The notes under the pieces: generated by a model
Told to the model about the DNA's origin: nothing
The model's database searches: none
Seen by the model: only the letters and a program-made list of their open reading frames with translations
DNA from: Bacillus tuaregi
GTDB taxonomy: Bacteria; Bacillota; Bacilli; Bacillales; Cytobacillaceae
Length of the DNA stretch: 64,000 nucleotides
Direction: 5' to 3'
NCBI RefSeq assembly: GCF_900104575.1
Contig: NZ_LT629731.1
Coordinates: 3,705,557-3,769,556, forward strand
Shown: positions 51,650-59,857 of the stretch, in pieces
Layout: the number at the start of each line of letters is the position of its first letter
Numbering within the stretch: position 1 is the first letter of the stretch
Program-made: the position numbers and the translations under genes

Positions 51650-53107
51650 TTACACCGATTTTTTATAGTTCAGCTTAAAGCTAACGACCTTTGGCTCTGT
51701 CATCTCCTGAATCGCGAACTTCACACCTTCTCTTCCAAGTCCAGATCCCTTCACACCGCCAAATGGCATCCCGTCAATCCGATAATCACTGCTGTCATTA
51801 ATCATAATGCCGCCAACATTCATTTTTTCGATGGCTTCAAATGCCTTTTCAATGTCTCGTGTAAAAATTCCGGCCTGCAATCCATAGTCCACAGCGTTGG
51901 ATTTTTCAATGGCAGAGGAAAAATCATTCACAGGATACAGTAAAACAACTGGGCCAAATATCTCCTGCTGTGCGATGGTGCAATCTGCCGGTACATCTGT
52001 TAGGACGGTCGGAGAGTAAAAGGCACCTTCACGCTTGCCTCCAATGAGAAGAGTTGCCCCTTTTTCAACAGCTTCATTCACCCACTTCTCTACCCTTATC
52101 GCTTCCTTTTCATTAATCAGCGGACCCATGTCTGTTGTTTCCAGCATCTTATCGCCCACTCGATATTCGCTAACCCGAGCAACGAACTCTGAGCAGAATT
52201 CATCGTAAATATCCTGTTCAATATATACGCGTTGGACTCCAAGACAATTTTGTCCCACTGCATAGAATGCTCCTGAAACGGTTGCTTCAACAGCCTCTTG
52301 GAAATCGGCATCCTTCAAAACAATGACAGGTGAATTGGATCCAAGCTCCATGCTAATCTTTTTCAAACCTGCTTTATGGGCAATTTTTTCTCCCGTTTCG
52401 AGTCCGCCTGTAAAGGAAACCATTCGAATCGCAGGATGTGTAATTAATAGATCCCCTATTTCACCGCCATGCCCTGTGATAACAGAAAGCACTTTAGGAG
52501 GCAGTCCAGCAGCTTCAAAGGCTTCTGCTAAAAGAAGAGCACTCAGAGGCGTAACGGTTGCCGGCTTCACGATAATAGCATTTCCTGATGCTATGGCTGG
52601 ACCGACTTTATGTGCAACTAGGTTAAGCGGGTCATTAAAAGGTGTAATGGCGGCAATGATTCCAATGGGAAAACGGTAATAATAACCAAGGCGATCCTCA
52701 CTACCTTCTCTTTGATCGAAAGGAATCGTTTCTCCCTGTATACGTCTTGCTTCTTCAGCTGATATTTGCAGGGTTTGGATACAGCGTTTCACTTCGGCTC
52801 TTGCTTGATTAATCGTTTTACTACCTTCTAGGGCAATCGTTTCAGCATATTTTTCACTATTTTTATTTATATAATTGGCCGCTTTGTTTAAGATGCTAAT
52901 CCTTTGGTGAACAGGCATTGAAGCAGCCTTTTGAGCGCCTTCTTTCGCTTGTTCTATGGCAAATAACATATCTTCTGCTGATGCTGCAGGAACATTTGTA
53001 ATCAATGTATCGTCTTGAGGGTTTAATACGGCAATCGTTTCCTCTTTACTAATCCATTCACCCGCAAGGAACATTTTCGTGCCAAGTACTTCCGTTTTCA
53101 TAAACAT
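51650..53107 (-). CDS. doeC: Aldehyde dehydrogenase, probable aspartate-semialdehyde dehydrogenase DoeC
   Basis: About 485 residues, NAD(P)+-dependent ALDH. Motifs: ITPFNDPLNLVAHKVGPAIA, FTGGLETGEK, catalytic Glu in SMELGSNSPVIV, catalytic Cys in VGQNCLGVQRVYIE (about residue 288), and EIFGPVVLLY. In ectoine breakdown DoeC oxidises aspartate semialdehyde to aspartate. Assignment rests on position between doeB and doeD; by sequence it also resembles lactaldehyde or phosphonoacetaldehyde dehydrogenases. Three in-frame starts (53110, 53107, 53101) lie near the GGAAGG site; 53107 is chosen. Confidence 0.85.
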   Translation of the reverse strand: MFMKTEVLGTKMFLAGEWISKEETIAVLNPQDDTLITNVPAASAEDMLFAIEQAKEGAQKAASMPVHQRISILNKAANYINKNSEKYAETIALEGSKTINQARAEVKRCIQTLQISAEEARRIQGETIPFDQREGSEDRLGYYYRFPIGIIAAITPFNDPLNLVAHKVGPAIASGNAIIVKPATVTPLSALLLAEAFEAAGLPPKVLSVITGHGGEIGDLLITHPAIRMVSFTGGLETGEKIAHKAGLKKISMELGSNSPVIVLKDADFQEAVEATVSGAFYAVGQNCLGVQRVYIEQDIYDEFCSEFVARVSEYRVGDKMLETTDMGPLINEKEAIRVEKWVNEAVEKGATLLIGGKREGAFYSPTVLTDVPADCTIAQQEIFGPVVLLYPVNDFSSAIEKSNAVDYGLQAGIFTRDIEKAFEAIEKMNVGGIMINDSSDYRIDGMPFGGVKGSGLGREGVKFAIQEMTEPKVVSFKLNYKKSV

Positions 53108-53135
53108 CACACCTTCCTGAGAAGTTATAAAAAGA

Positions 53136-54329
53136 TTATTGCTTTAATAGTTTAAGAGCAGCTTCTGTAAGAATTGATACGCCCATTGGCAGACAGCCTT
53201 CATCAATATCAAAAATATTCGTATGCAAGTCACGTGATATTCCATCCGGCAAGGCACATCCAAGGAAGAACATCGCTCCTGGAATCTCTCTTGTCATATA
53301 TCCGAAATCTTCTCCACCAAGTCCAAATGGTTTCTGTACGATTTTTATCTCTGGATATAATTCTTTTGCTGCTTCCTTAATCATTTCATTTACTTTAGGA
53401 TCATTATTTAAGGCAGGCTCCCCTCGTTCTACTTCGAATGAATACGATCCGCCGAATGCTTCAACCACTTTAAAGGCTTGCTCCACCTCTTTCGCCAGCT
53501 GATCTCTGACTTCAGGTGAATAGGTCCTTAATGTACCTGTTATCGATACTTCTTCTGGAATGATATTGCTGGCCGTGCCTGTCTCGATTTGACCAATGCT
53601 GGCAACGGCTGTATCCAGGGCAGATATCTTCCGCGAGATAATCCCATAAAAGGCTTGCAGGAAGGAGCCTAGTATCCAAATAGGATCCGTACCTAAATGC
53701 GGATAGCCCCCGTGCCCGCCTGTTGCTCTAATTTTCCCATGGAAAACATCAACATTTGCCATACTATAGCCATCATTCACTTGTATGGTTCCGACAGTCT
53801 CCCATGGACACATATGAAGGGCAATAACGGACTCTACCTGTTCCAATATTCCCTCCTGCATCATGTGCGGTGCCCCTGATAAGCCTTCCTGATCTGTCGC
53901 TTCCTCCGCAGGCTGAAAAATGAGCTTTACCGTTCCTTGAAAAGAACCTTCTTTTGCTTTTTTGGCAAGAATTTTGGCGACACCAAGTAAAATGGTTGTA
54001 TGGGCATCATGACCGCAAGCATGCATAACACCTGGATTATTTGATTGAAAGCCATGTTCGTTTTTTTCCATTATCGGCAAGGCATCCATGTCAGCCCGGA
54101 CTGCCACCGTTTTTCCTTCCCCAGAGGAAATGGTTGCGACAACTCCTGTGTTAGCAATATTGGTTTGAATGGAGACTCCTTCGATCTCCTTCAAGGTTTC
54201 AGCTACAAATCGAGCTGTTTGAAATTCTTGAAAACTTAATTCCGGGTTTTGATGAAGATGTCTCCTCCAGCCTACAAGCTGTTGTTCGATTGCCTTGGCC
54301 TCATTAATAAGGTCTTTCGTTACGATCAT
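53136..54329 (-). CDS. doeB: N-alpha-acetyl-L-2,4-diaminobutyrate deacetylase (M20 family)
   Basis: 397 residues, M20D amidohydrolase. Metal-binding and catalytic blocks: GVMHACGHDAHTTILLG, IFQPAEEATDQEG, ALHMCPWETVG, and PFGLGGEDFGYMT near the C-terminus. The family includes hippurate hydrolase and N-acetyl-diaminopimelate deacetylase. Because it sits between EutC and DoeC, next to DoeA, it fits DoeB (EutE), which removes acetate from N-acetyl-diaminobutyrate. AAGGAGGTAAATAATTC precedes the ATG. Confidence 0.88.
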   Translation of the reverse strand: MIVTKDLINEAKAIEQQLVGWRRHLHQNPELSFQEFQTARFVAETLKEIEGVSIQTNIANTGVVATISSGEGKTVAVRADMDALPIMEKNEHGFQSNNPGVMHACGHDAHTTILLGVAKILAKKAKEGSFQGTVKLIFQPAEEATDQEGLSGAPHMMQEGILEQVESVIALHMCPWETVGTIQVNDGYSMANVDVFHGKIRATGGHGGYPHLGTDPIWILGSFLQAFYGIISRKISALDTAVASIGQIETGTASNIIPEEVSITGTLRTYSPEVRDQLAKEVEQAFKVVEAFGGSYSFEVERGEPALNNDPKVNEMIKEAAKELYPEIKIVQKPFGLGGEDFGYMTREIPGAMFFLGCALPDGISRDLHTNIFDIDEGCLPMGVSILTEAALKLLKQ

Positions 54330-54358
54330 GAATTATTTACCTCCTTGTCTACAAGCTC

Positions 54359-55366
54359 TTATATCACTGTCAGTTGTTTCTGATTATCAACCGTCATACC
54401 AATGTTTTTAGCGGATTCTAGCATTTGATAAGCATATAAAGCGATGGCTGTATCCTGCACTCCTGTGCCTGTTAAATCACAGACAGTTACTTCATGTTCA
54501 TTGGTTCTTCCTGAAGCTTTTCCAGCAATGATGTCGCCAAGCTCGGTTATATGGTTCTCCTTATTCATTTTGCCTTCTCTTAACGCATGATGAAGCTCAC
54601 CCAAACGGATACACTGCGACTTAGAATCACACACATATTTGTCTGCTTTGGCAATAACCGCTCCGTCCAATTCTTGTTTATCCTCAGCATCCGATCCCAT
54701 TGCCGTAATATGAAGCCCAGGATGAAGCCATTCAGATTGAATGATTGGACTTTTCGCAGGTGTGGTTGTTACAACCATTTCACTGCCTCTTACAACTTGT
54801 TCAGGAGAGGATGCTGGAATGACTGTGATATTCAAAGCCGCCTCCATCTCCTCTTTAAATTTCTGGACATTCGCTTCCGATCGGCCGTATACTAGTATTT
54901 CTTTATAATCGCGAACAAGTTTAAGCGCCTTCATTTGGTATCTTGCTTGTGCACCCGTCCCAATCACTCCGACAGTCTTAACCTCTTCTTTAGCTAGATA
55001 TTTCGCTGCGATCGCACCTGCTGCAGCCGTTCGGACTTCTGTTAGATAACCATTATCTAGTAAAAAAGCTTTGGGCTCGCCCGTTTTCGTACTAATGAGC
55101 ATCATCCATCCATTTGCACTTGGTAGACCAAGTTTATAATTATCAAAGAAACCGGAGGAAACCTTTATCGCGAAAAAGTCCTTATTAGGTATATACGCTG
55201 ATTTCACGTCTACTTCTCCGTTGTTCTCTTTCACATCAATTCGCATAATCGGTGGCATCACCACTTGGTTTGTCACTAATTGCATAAAGGCATCTTCAAT
55301 GATAGGAATCACTTCTTTATTTAACTTTATAAAAGAGCGAATATCCTTTTCTGCATATATTTTCAA
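54359..55366 (-). CDS. eutC: Ornithine cyclodeaminase-like EutC (hydroxyectoine utilisation)
   Basis: About 335 residues from a TTG at 55366 (AAGGAG 8 bases upstream); GTG at 55375 is inside that site. Mu-crystallin/ornithine cyclodeaminase fold: KSAYIPNKDFFAIKVSSGFF, LTEVRTAAAGAIAAKYLA, the NAD-binding motif VGVIGTGAQARYQMKAL and VVTTTPAKSPII. In the eut cluster EutC works with EutA and EutB to turn hydroxyectoine into ectoine. A plain ornithine or 2,3-diaminopropionate-type enzyme is possible, but the linkage to doeA and doeB and eutB favours EutC. Confidence 0.85.
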   Translation of the reverse strand: MKIYAEKDIRSFIKLNKEVIPIIEDAFMQLVTNQVVMPPIMRIDVKENNGEVDVKSAYIPNKDFFAIKVSSGFFDNYKLGLPSANGWMMLISTKTGEPKAFLLDNGYLTEVRTAAAGAIAAKYLAKEEVKTVGVIGTGAQARYQMKALKLVRDYKEILVYGRSEANVQKFKEEMEAALNITVIPASSPEQVVRGSEMVVTTTPAKSPIIQSEWLHPGLHITAMGSDAEDKQELDGAVIAKADKYVCDSKSQCIRLGELHHALREGKMNKENHITELGDIIAGKASGRTNEHEVTVCDLTGTGVQDTAIALYAYQMLESAKNIGMTVDNQKQLTVI

Positions 55367-55390
55367 ATGACTCACTCCTTGTAAGACCTA

Positions 55391-56581
55391 TTAAACTTGA
55401 AGATTATAATTTTCGTTTACAAACAACTGTCTTGGAAAATTCGTGAGCACCTCACAGCCGGTTTCTGTCACTCTGAATGATTCACTTATCTCAATCCCGT
55501 AATCATCAAACCATAATCCTGGTATTAAGTGGAAAGTCATGTTCGGCTGTAATACGGTAAGGTCTCCTCTACGAATACTAGCAGTATGCTCGCCCCAATC
55601 AGGTGGATAATTTAATCCCATGGAATAACCAATTCTTGAATCTTTGACAATTCCATGCTTGGAAATAACCTTTGACCAAGCGATTTCAAGATCCTCACAC
55701 ATAGCACCTGGCTTGACTGCATCAAGTGCCGCATTTAATCCCTCCACGACTATTTTAGATACGTCCATTGCTTCTTGACTTGGCTTTCCAAGTGATACGG
55801 TACGTGCCATTGGAGCATGGTAGCGCTGGTAGCATCCTGCGATTTCAATAATAACCATTTGATTATTTGTATATTTCTTATCTGTCCACGTTATATGTGG
55901 GGTGGATGTATTTTCTCCCGCAGGCAGCATCGGTACGATTGCCGGGTAATCCCCTCCAAATTCACTAGTCCCACGGATTAAATCTCCGTATATATTGGCA
56001 ACTGCATCACATTCTCTAACGCCTTCTTGGATTGAATTAACAGCCGTTTGCATGCCGATATCTACAATTTTTGCTGCTCTTTTAATGAATTCAATCTCCT
56101 GCTCTGATTTAACAATACGGACATAGTTGACTAGCAAACTAGCATCAGAGAAGATTGCATTTGGTAGATTTTTCTTCAAGCATTCGTAGGATTGTGCTGA
56201 AAAATAATAACTATCCATTTCAAGTCCAATTCGGCGATTAGATTGGCCAATTTGGGTTAAAATTTGTGCAGCAAACTCACTAGGATGCTTTATTTTTGAA
56301 TGGACATAGTCTTCTGGATAAGGGATTATATTTTCGTGATATAGCCATGTAGTAGCCTTTGCTGCATTCGCATCCATTTTTCTGCCTATCCATATCGGCT
56401 GATCCTCATCGACAATTACAATTAGCATTTGGTCAACATAAAATGACCAGCTATTATATCCAGAAAGATAATTCATATTGGCTGGATTCGTCACAATTAA
56501 CACTTCAATTCCTTTTTCCAGCATACTTTTCTTTGTTTGAGCCAATCGGTTTTTATACTCTTTTAAACTAAATGGCAACAT
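55391..56581 (-). CDS. doeA: Ectoine hydrolase DoeA (EutD), M24 family
   Basis: About 396 residues, creatinase/aminopeptidase P ('pita-bread') fold. The N-terminal MNYLSGYNSWSFYVDQMLIV and C-terminal NYPPDWGEHTASIRRGDL blocks are diagnostic for ectoine hydrolases, which open the ectoine ring to N-acetyl-diaminobutyrate. The M24 metal-binding Asp pair is changed: IIEIAGCYQRYHAPMARTV has Glu and Ala/Pro where peptidases have two Asp. This matches metal-independent creatinase-like relatives. First gene after its own promoter, with a CodY-like site and an inverted repeat upstream. Confidence 0.93.
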   Translation of the reverse strand: MLPFSLKEYKNRLAQTKKSMLEKGIEVLIVTNPANMNYLSGYNSWSFYVDQMLIVIVDEDQPIWIGRKMDANAAKATTWLYHENIIPYPEDYVHSKIKHPSEFAAQILTQIGQSNRRIGLEMDSYYFSAQSYECLKKNLPNAIFSDASLLVNYVRIVKSEQEIEFIKRAAKIVDIGMQTAVNSIQEGVRECDAVANIYGDLIRGTSEFGGDYPAIVPMLPAGENTSTPHITWTDKKYTNNQMVIIEIAGCYQRYHAPMARTVSLGKPSQEAMDVSKIVVEGLNAALDAVKPGAMCEDLEIAWSKVISKHGIVKDSRIGYSMGLNYPPDWGEHTASIRRGDLTVLQPNMTFHLIPGLWFDDYGIEISESFRVTETGCEVLTNFPRQLFVNENYNLQV

Positions 56582-56644
56582 CATAATCCCTCTCTTTACC
56601 TCTTCAATATTGTGTTTTAAAAGTTATGACCTTTTGTTATCTTC

Positions 56645-56675
56645 ATTATAGGGGGAATGTCGTCGTAAAACATTC
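56645..56675 (-). promoter_or_regulatory. doeA promoter with inverted repeat
   Basis: A TATAAT -10 (56650-56645, minus) lies just downstream of a GAATGT-N9-ACATTC inverted repeat (56655-56675) that covers the -35 region. No consensus -35 is seen, so the repeat may bind an activator such as the neighbouring PucR. Confidence 0.5.
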
Positions 56676-56688
56676 GCTAATATGTATG

Positions 56689-56703
56689 AATTTTCAGAAA
56701 TTA
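56689..56703 (-). promoter_or_regulatory. CodY-like box upstream of doeA
   Basis: AATTTTCAGAAATTA matches the CodY consensus AATTTTCWGAAAATT at 13 of 15 positions. It lies about 40 bases upstream of the -10, where CodY could regulate. Confidence 0.5.
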
Positions 56704-56773
56704 TTTTTATACAATTTGAAGCATACGGTAGACAGTTTTTCTTTTTCGCTGCGTTTTTAGTTGAAAAGTACAT

Positions 56774-56822
56774 AAAAAAGGGAGTTTGCCACAGATACTC
56801 TGTACCAAACTCCTTTTTTTAT
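56774..56822 (-). terminator. Terminator of the pucR gene
   Basis: AAAAAAGGGAGTTTG pairs with CAAACTCCTTTTTTT with a G-run mismatch. Long loop; its end overlaps the pucR stop codon. Confidence 0.75.
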
Positions 56823-58519
56823 AGTCCATTGATATTGGAGAGATTTGTATCGATTTGTTCTCTCTTTATGACCCCTGTTGACCAAACTCGCACACTAAAA
56901 TCCAATAGGAAAAGATCATCTGGATTAACAAGTGATAGTCCTGTTAATGATTCTATTTTTCTTAACCGGTATAAAAGTGATTGTCGATGAAGATTTAGTT
57001 CACGCGCTGTTTGACTTACATTTCCACTATTTCTGTTATAAGCTTTGAACGTATTAATTAAATCCATATCCCGTTTTTCGTCATACTCAACTAATGGCAA
57101 GATAGGGGCAGCTATGATTTCTTGGACTTCTTCATTGATTGCCAAATTGAGTAATAACTGGTTCATACGCATTTCATCAAAATTGACCCGTTTGCCAATT
57201 CCAATCTGAGTCCTTCCCATATCTAATGCGGCTTTCGCTTTTTTGAAGCTTTTGGAAAAATCTCCTCTCCCTTCCTTATGTTTTCCGATTCCCCATGAAA
57301 ATGTCAAACTAGGAAATAAGTGATGTACTCTTCGTTCAAACAAGTCTAAAAAGTGATTAACAGAGTCCGTATTTGATTCCTTCGTTACTTCTAAAAAAAT
57401 AATAACTAAATCACCATCATAGGCAAATAACATTTGATGTTTAACTGCTTCTGCTGCAAATAACAATTCTTCTTTTATGTAAATAATCATTCTTTCAAGC
57501 CCGTTATTATTTTTGGTGTGCCTTTTGTGATTTTTTTCAATGAAGGCTTCAAAATTTTCTGGATACCCAATAATACATTCATATGGAATAGTCAAATTGT
57601 ATTGAAACTGCTCCGCTTTTGCCATTTTATATTCCTCGGACAGATTCTCACCCTTAACCAGCCTTAATAGAAAGTCATTTTGCAAGCGCATCTCTGCTTT
57701 TGTCACGACGCTATTTCGCGAAAACCATAGGGCACAAGCCATCATCGCATGTTCCATAATATGAATCTCTTGCTGATTCAATTGATACTGTATATCAGAA
57801 ATAACACATATTTCCCCTTCGTGTACTCCATTCGTTTGGATGGGGAGATGATAAAGATTTGCTTCATCATCCGATATTTTTCTTATTTTAGAATGTAAAG
57901 GATGGTTGGATGCTTCCTGTTTTTTTTGTTTTTTCAATAATTGATTTCTAATACTAAAGACCTTTGATTGCTTAGCGCTGCCTGCTACCGGATTTCCTTT
58001 ATTATTTAATATTAAGATAGGAAGGTTAAGCTCTTCTTCTACATAATTTGAAATTTGCTCTAAGTTTTTTCCATCTAAAATCATTTGAATTAACGCTTGA
58101 TGAATTCCTTTTGAACGCTTTAAATCCTGCTGTTGAATAAGATTTAATTCTCTCATCACTTCATGGATGATATCAGCGAAACGAATCTCCCATGGAATTT
58201 CTATTAAAATAAAATCTCTTTCCTCTGCAAATTGGATGATTTCCTCAGGAATTTCAAATATGTAGCGACCTGTAGCAATGGCTAAGGCAGATGCCCCCGA
58301 ATTATATACATCTTTAACAAATTCTAATAAAATATCAGTATCCTCATGACAGCCAATTCCTGTACTAAGGACAAATTCATTTTCTCTGACAAAGTTTTCA
58401 ACCGGGCTCTCAATCACCGAAACCCATTCAATGAACCGATTACCTAAAACGGCTTTACCTGATTTTATTTTGGAGGTTTTTAATAAGGGAAACTCGAGAA
58501 TATTACTAACATACAGCAT
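56819..58519 (-). CDS. PucR-family transcriptional regulator of the ectoine island
   Basis: About 566 residues from the ATG at 58519 (AAAGGAG 9 bases upstream). The N-terminal PucR domain has WVSVIESPVENFVRENEFVL and ATGRYIFEIPEEII; a middle degenerate GGDEF-like region follows; the C-terminal HTH_30 has FKAYNRNSGNVSQTARELNL and HRQSLLYRLRKIESLTG. PucR proteins are activators of purine, amino acid and osmolyte catabolism. Placed between eutB and doeA, it probably senses an ectoine-derived compound such as N-acetyl-diaminobutyrate. Most studied ectoine clusters use the MocR/GntR regulator EnuR instead. Confidence 0.92.
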   Translation of the reverse strand: MLYVSNILEFPLLKTSKIKSGKAVLGNRFIEWVSVIESPVENFVRENEFVLSTGIGCHEDTDILLEFVKDVYNSGASALAIATGRYIFEIPEEIIQFAEERDFILIEIPWEIRFADIIHEVMRELNLIQQQDLKRSKGIHQALIQMILDGKNLEQISNYVEEELNLPILILNNKGNPVAGSAKQSKVFSIRNQLLKKQKKQEASNHPLHSKIRKISDDEANLYHLPIQTNGVHEGEICVISDIQYQLNQQEIHIMEHAMMACALWFSRNSVVTKAEMRLQNDFLLRLVKGENLSEEYKMAKAEQFQYNLTIPYECIIGYPENFEAFIEKNHKRHTKNNNGLERMIIYIKEELLFAAEAVKHQMLFAYDGDLVIIFLEVTKESNTDSVNHFLDLFERRVHHLFPSLTFSWGIGKHKEGRGDFSKSFKKAKAALDMGRTQIGIGKRVNFDEMRMNQLLLNLAINEEVQEIIAAPILPLVEYDEKRDMDLINTFKAYNRNSGNVSQTARELNLHRQSLLYRLRKIESLTGLSLVNPDDLFLLDFSVRVWSTGVIKREQIDTNLSNINGL

Positions 58520-58582
58520 ATTCACCATCTCCTTTCATATGTCATCATTTAGTAGCAATTCAACCTTAATAGTTAATTGTTA

Positions 58583-59599
58583 CTATCTATTTTTTTGCAA
58601 ATAATTTTGAAGGACATGAGTGACAACGGATAAATCAACATTACACCCAGTAACAATCGTACCAACTTTCCTATAAGTTTTTGATAATTTCTTATTTAAA
58701 ACAGCAGCGATACCAACTGCAGCAGCTCCTTCAACAACCATTCTGTGGCCATCCATCATGAATCCCATACCTTCAGCAATTTCCTCTTCAGAAACGAGAA
58801 TAAAATCATCAACATTTTCTTTGATAATCTTAAAAGTATATTCATTATCTAATCCTATTCCGCCTAGTAAGCTATCAGCCAATGTAGACTGCTCTCTCAA
58901 AACGACAGGTTCCCCTGCTTTAATGCTCTCATACATGACTGGTGACCTGTCCATTGAGACACCAATCACTTGAATCGATGGGTTAATCGATTTTAACGCA
59001 AGAGCTGTACCTGCTAATAAACCCCCACCAGATAGCGGCACAAGCATTGCCTCAAGATCAGGAATTTCTTCGAGAATCTCCAACCCGATTGTTCCTTGAC
59101 CAGCAATAACATCAGGATCATCAAATGGCTTAACAACAGTCATACCGAATTTTTCTTCGAGTTCATAGCAATATTTCTCTGCATCATCCTGACTGTCCCC
59201 GATCATTTCAATTTGTGCACCGGATTTTTGTAGTGCCTCCACTTTTGCCTTTGGAACACGGTTAGAAATACAAATGGTAGATTGTATACCTAGTTTTTGT
59301 GCAATATAAGCGACCGCCAAACCATGATTCCCTGTTGAAAAGGTTGTGACCCCACATTTTTTTTCTTCCTCTGACAAATGTATAATTTTATTAGCCGCTC
59401 CACGAACCTTAAAAGAGCCAATATTCTGAAGATTCTCTAGCTTAAGATAGACATTCGAGTCTAATTTTTCAGAGAGCGATAAAGAGTGAAGCAATGGGGT
59501 TGACGAAATGAATGGTTTAATTTGTTTTCTTGCTTCCCATATTTTTTGAATGAGCTGACCATTTTGTAATCTTTCATATACCTTTTTCAATGAATTCAC
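58583..59599 (-). CDS. eutB: Threonine dehydratase-like EutB (hydroxyectoine utilisation)
   Basis: 338 residues, PLP fold type II. PLP-lysine in QNIGSFKVRGAANKI; the Gly-rich phosphate loop is VPLSGGGLLAGTAL; substrate loop FSTGNHGLAVAY. It resembles threonine dehydratase without the C-terminal ACT domain. In eut clusters EutB acts with EutC on hydroxyectoine. Placed at the head of the island before the pucR gene. A generic threonine or hydroxy-aspartate dehydratase is the alternative. The start is GTG at 59599 or TTG at 59590; both have acceptable ribosome binding sites. Confidence 0.85.
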   Translation of the reverse strand: MNSLKKVYERLQNGQLIQKIWEARKQIKPFISSTPLLHSLSLSEKLDSNVYLKLENLQNIGSFKVRGAANKIIHLSEEEKKCGVTTFSTGNHGLAVAYIAQKLGIQSTICISNRVPKAKVEALQKSGAQIEMIGDSQDDAEKYCYELEEKFGMTVVKPFDDPDVIAGQGTIGLEILEEIPDLEAMLVPLSGGGLLAGTALALKSINPSIQVIGVSMDRSPVMYESIKAGEPVVLREQSTLADSLLGGIGLDNEYTFKIIKENVDDFILVSEEEIAEGMGFMMDGHRMVVEGAAAVGIAAVLNKKLSKTYRKVGTIVTGCNVDLSVVTHVLQNYLQKNR

Positions 59600-59800
59600 C
59601 CCTGTATCCTTCTATCTAATAATATATTAGTTGTCGTTTTATTACAATAATTTAGAATACATAATATTATTACAACGATAATATTTTTTTCGTGATTTCT
59701 AATTTTGTTGTTATAAAGTCAATAGTCTCCATTTAGTTCAGCATGCATGTTACTTTTTTACAATAAATTATTCTTTCGAAATGCTTTATGCTTCAACAAT

Positions 59801-59841
59801 GTAAAACACCTCATAAATAAGTCTTTTACAAGGTGTTTTAC
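59801..59841 (-). terminator. Terminator of the MHS transporter gene
   Basis: GTAAAACACCT (59801-59811) pairs perfectly with AGGTGTTTTAC (59831-59841). Confidence 0.88.
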
Positions 59842-59857
59842 TTTATTTATTCTCAAG

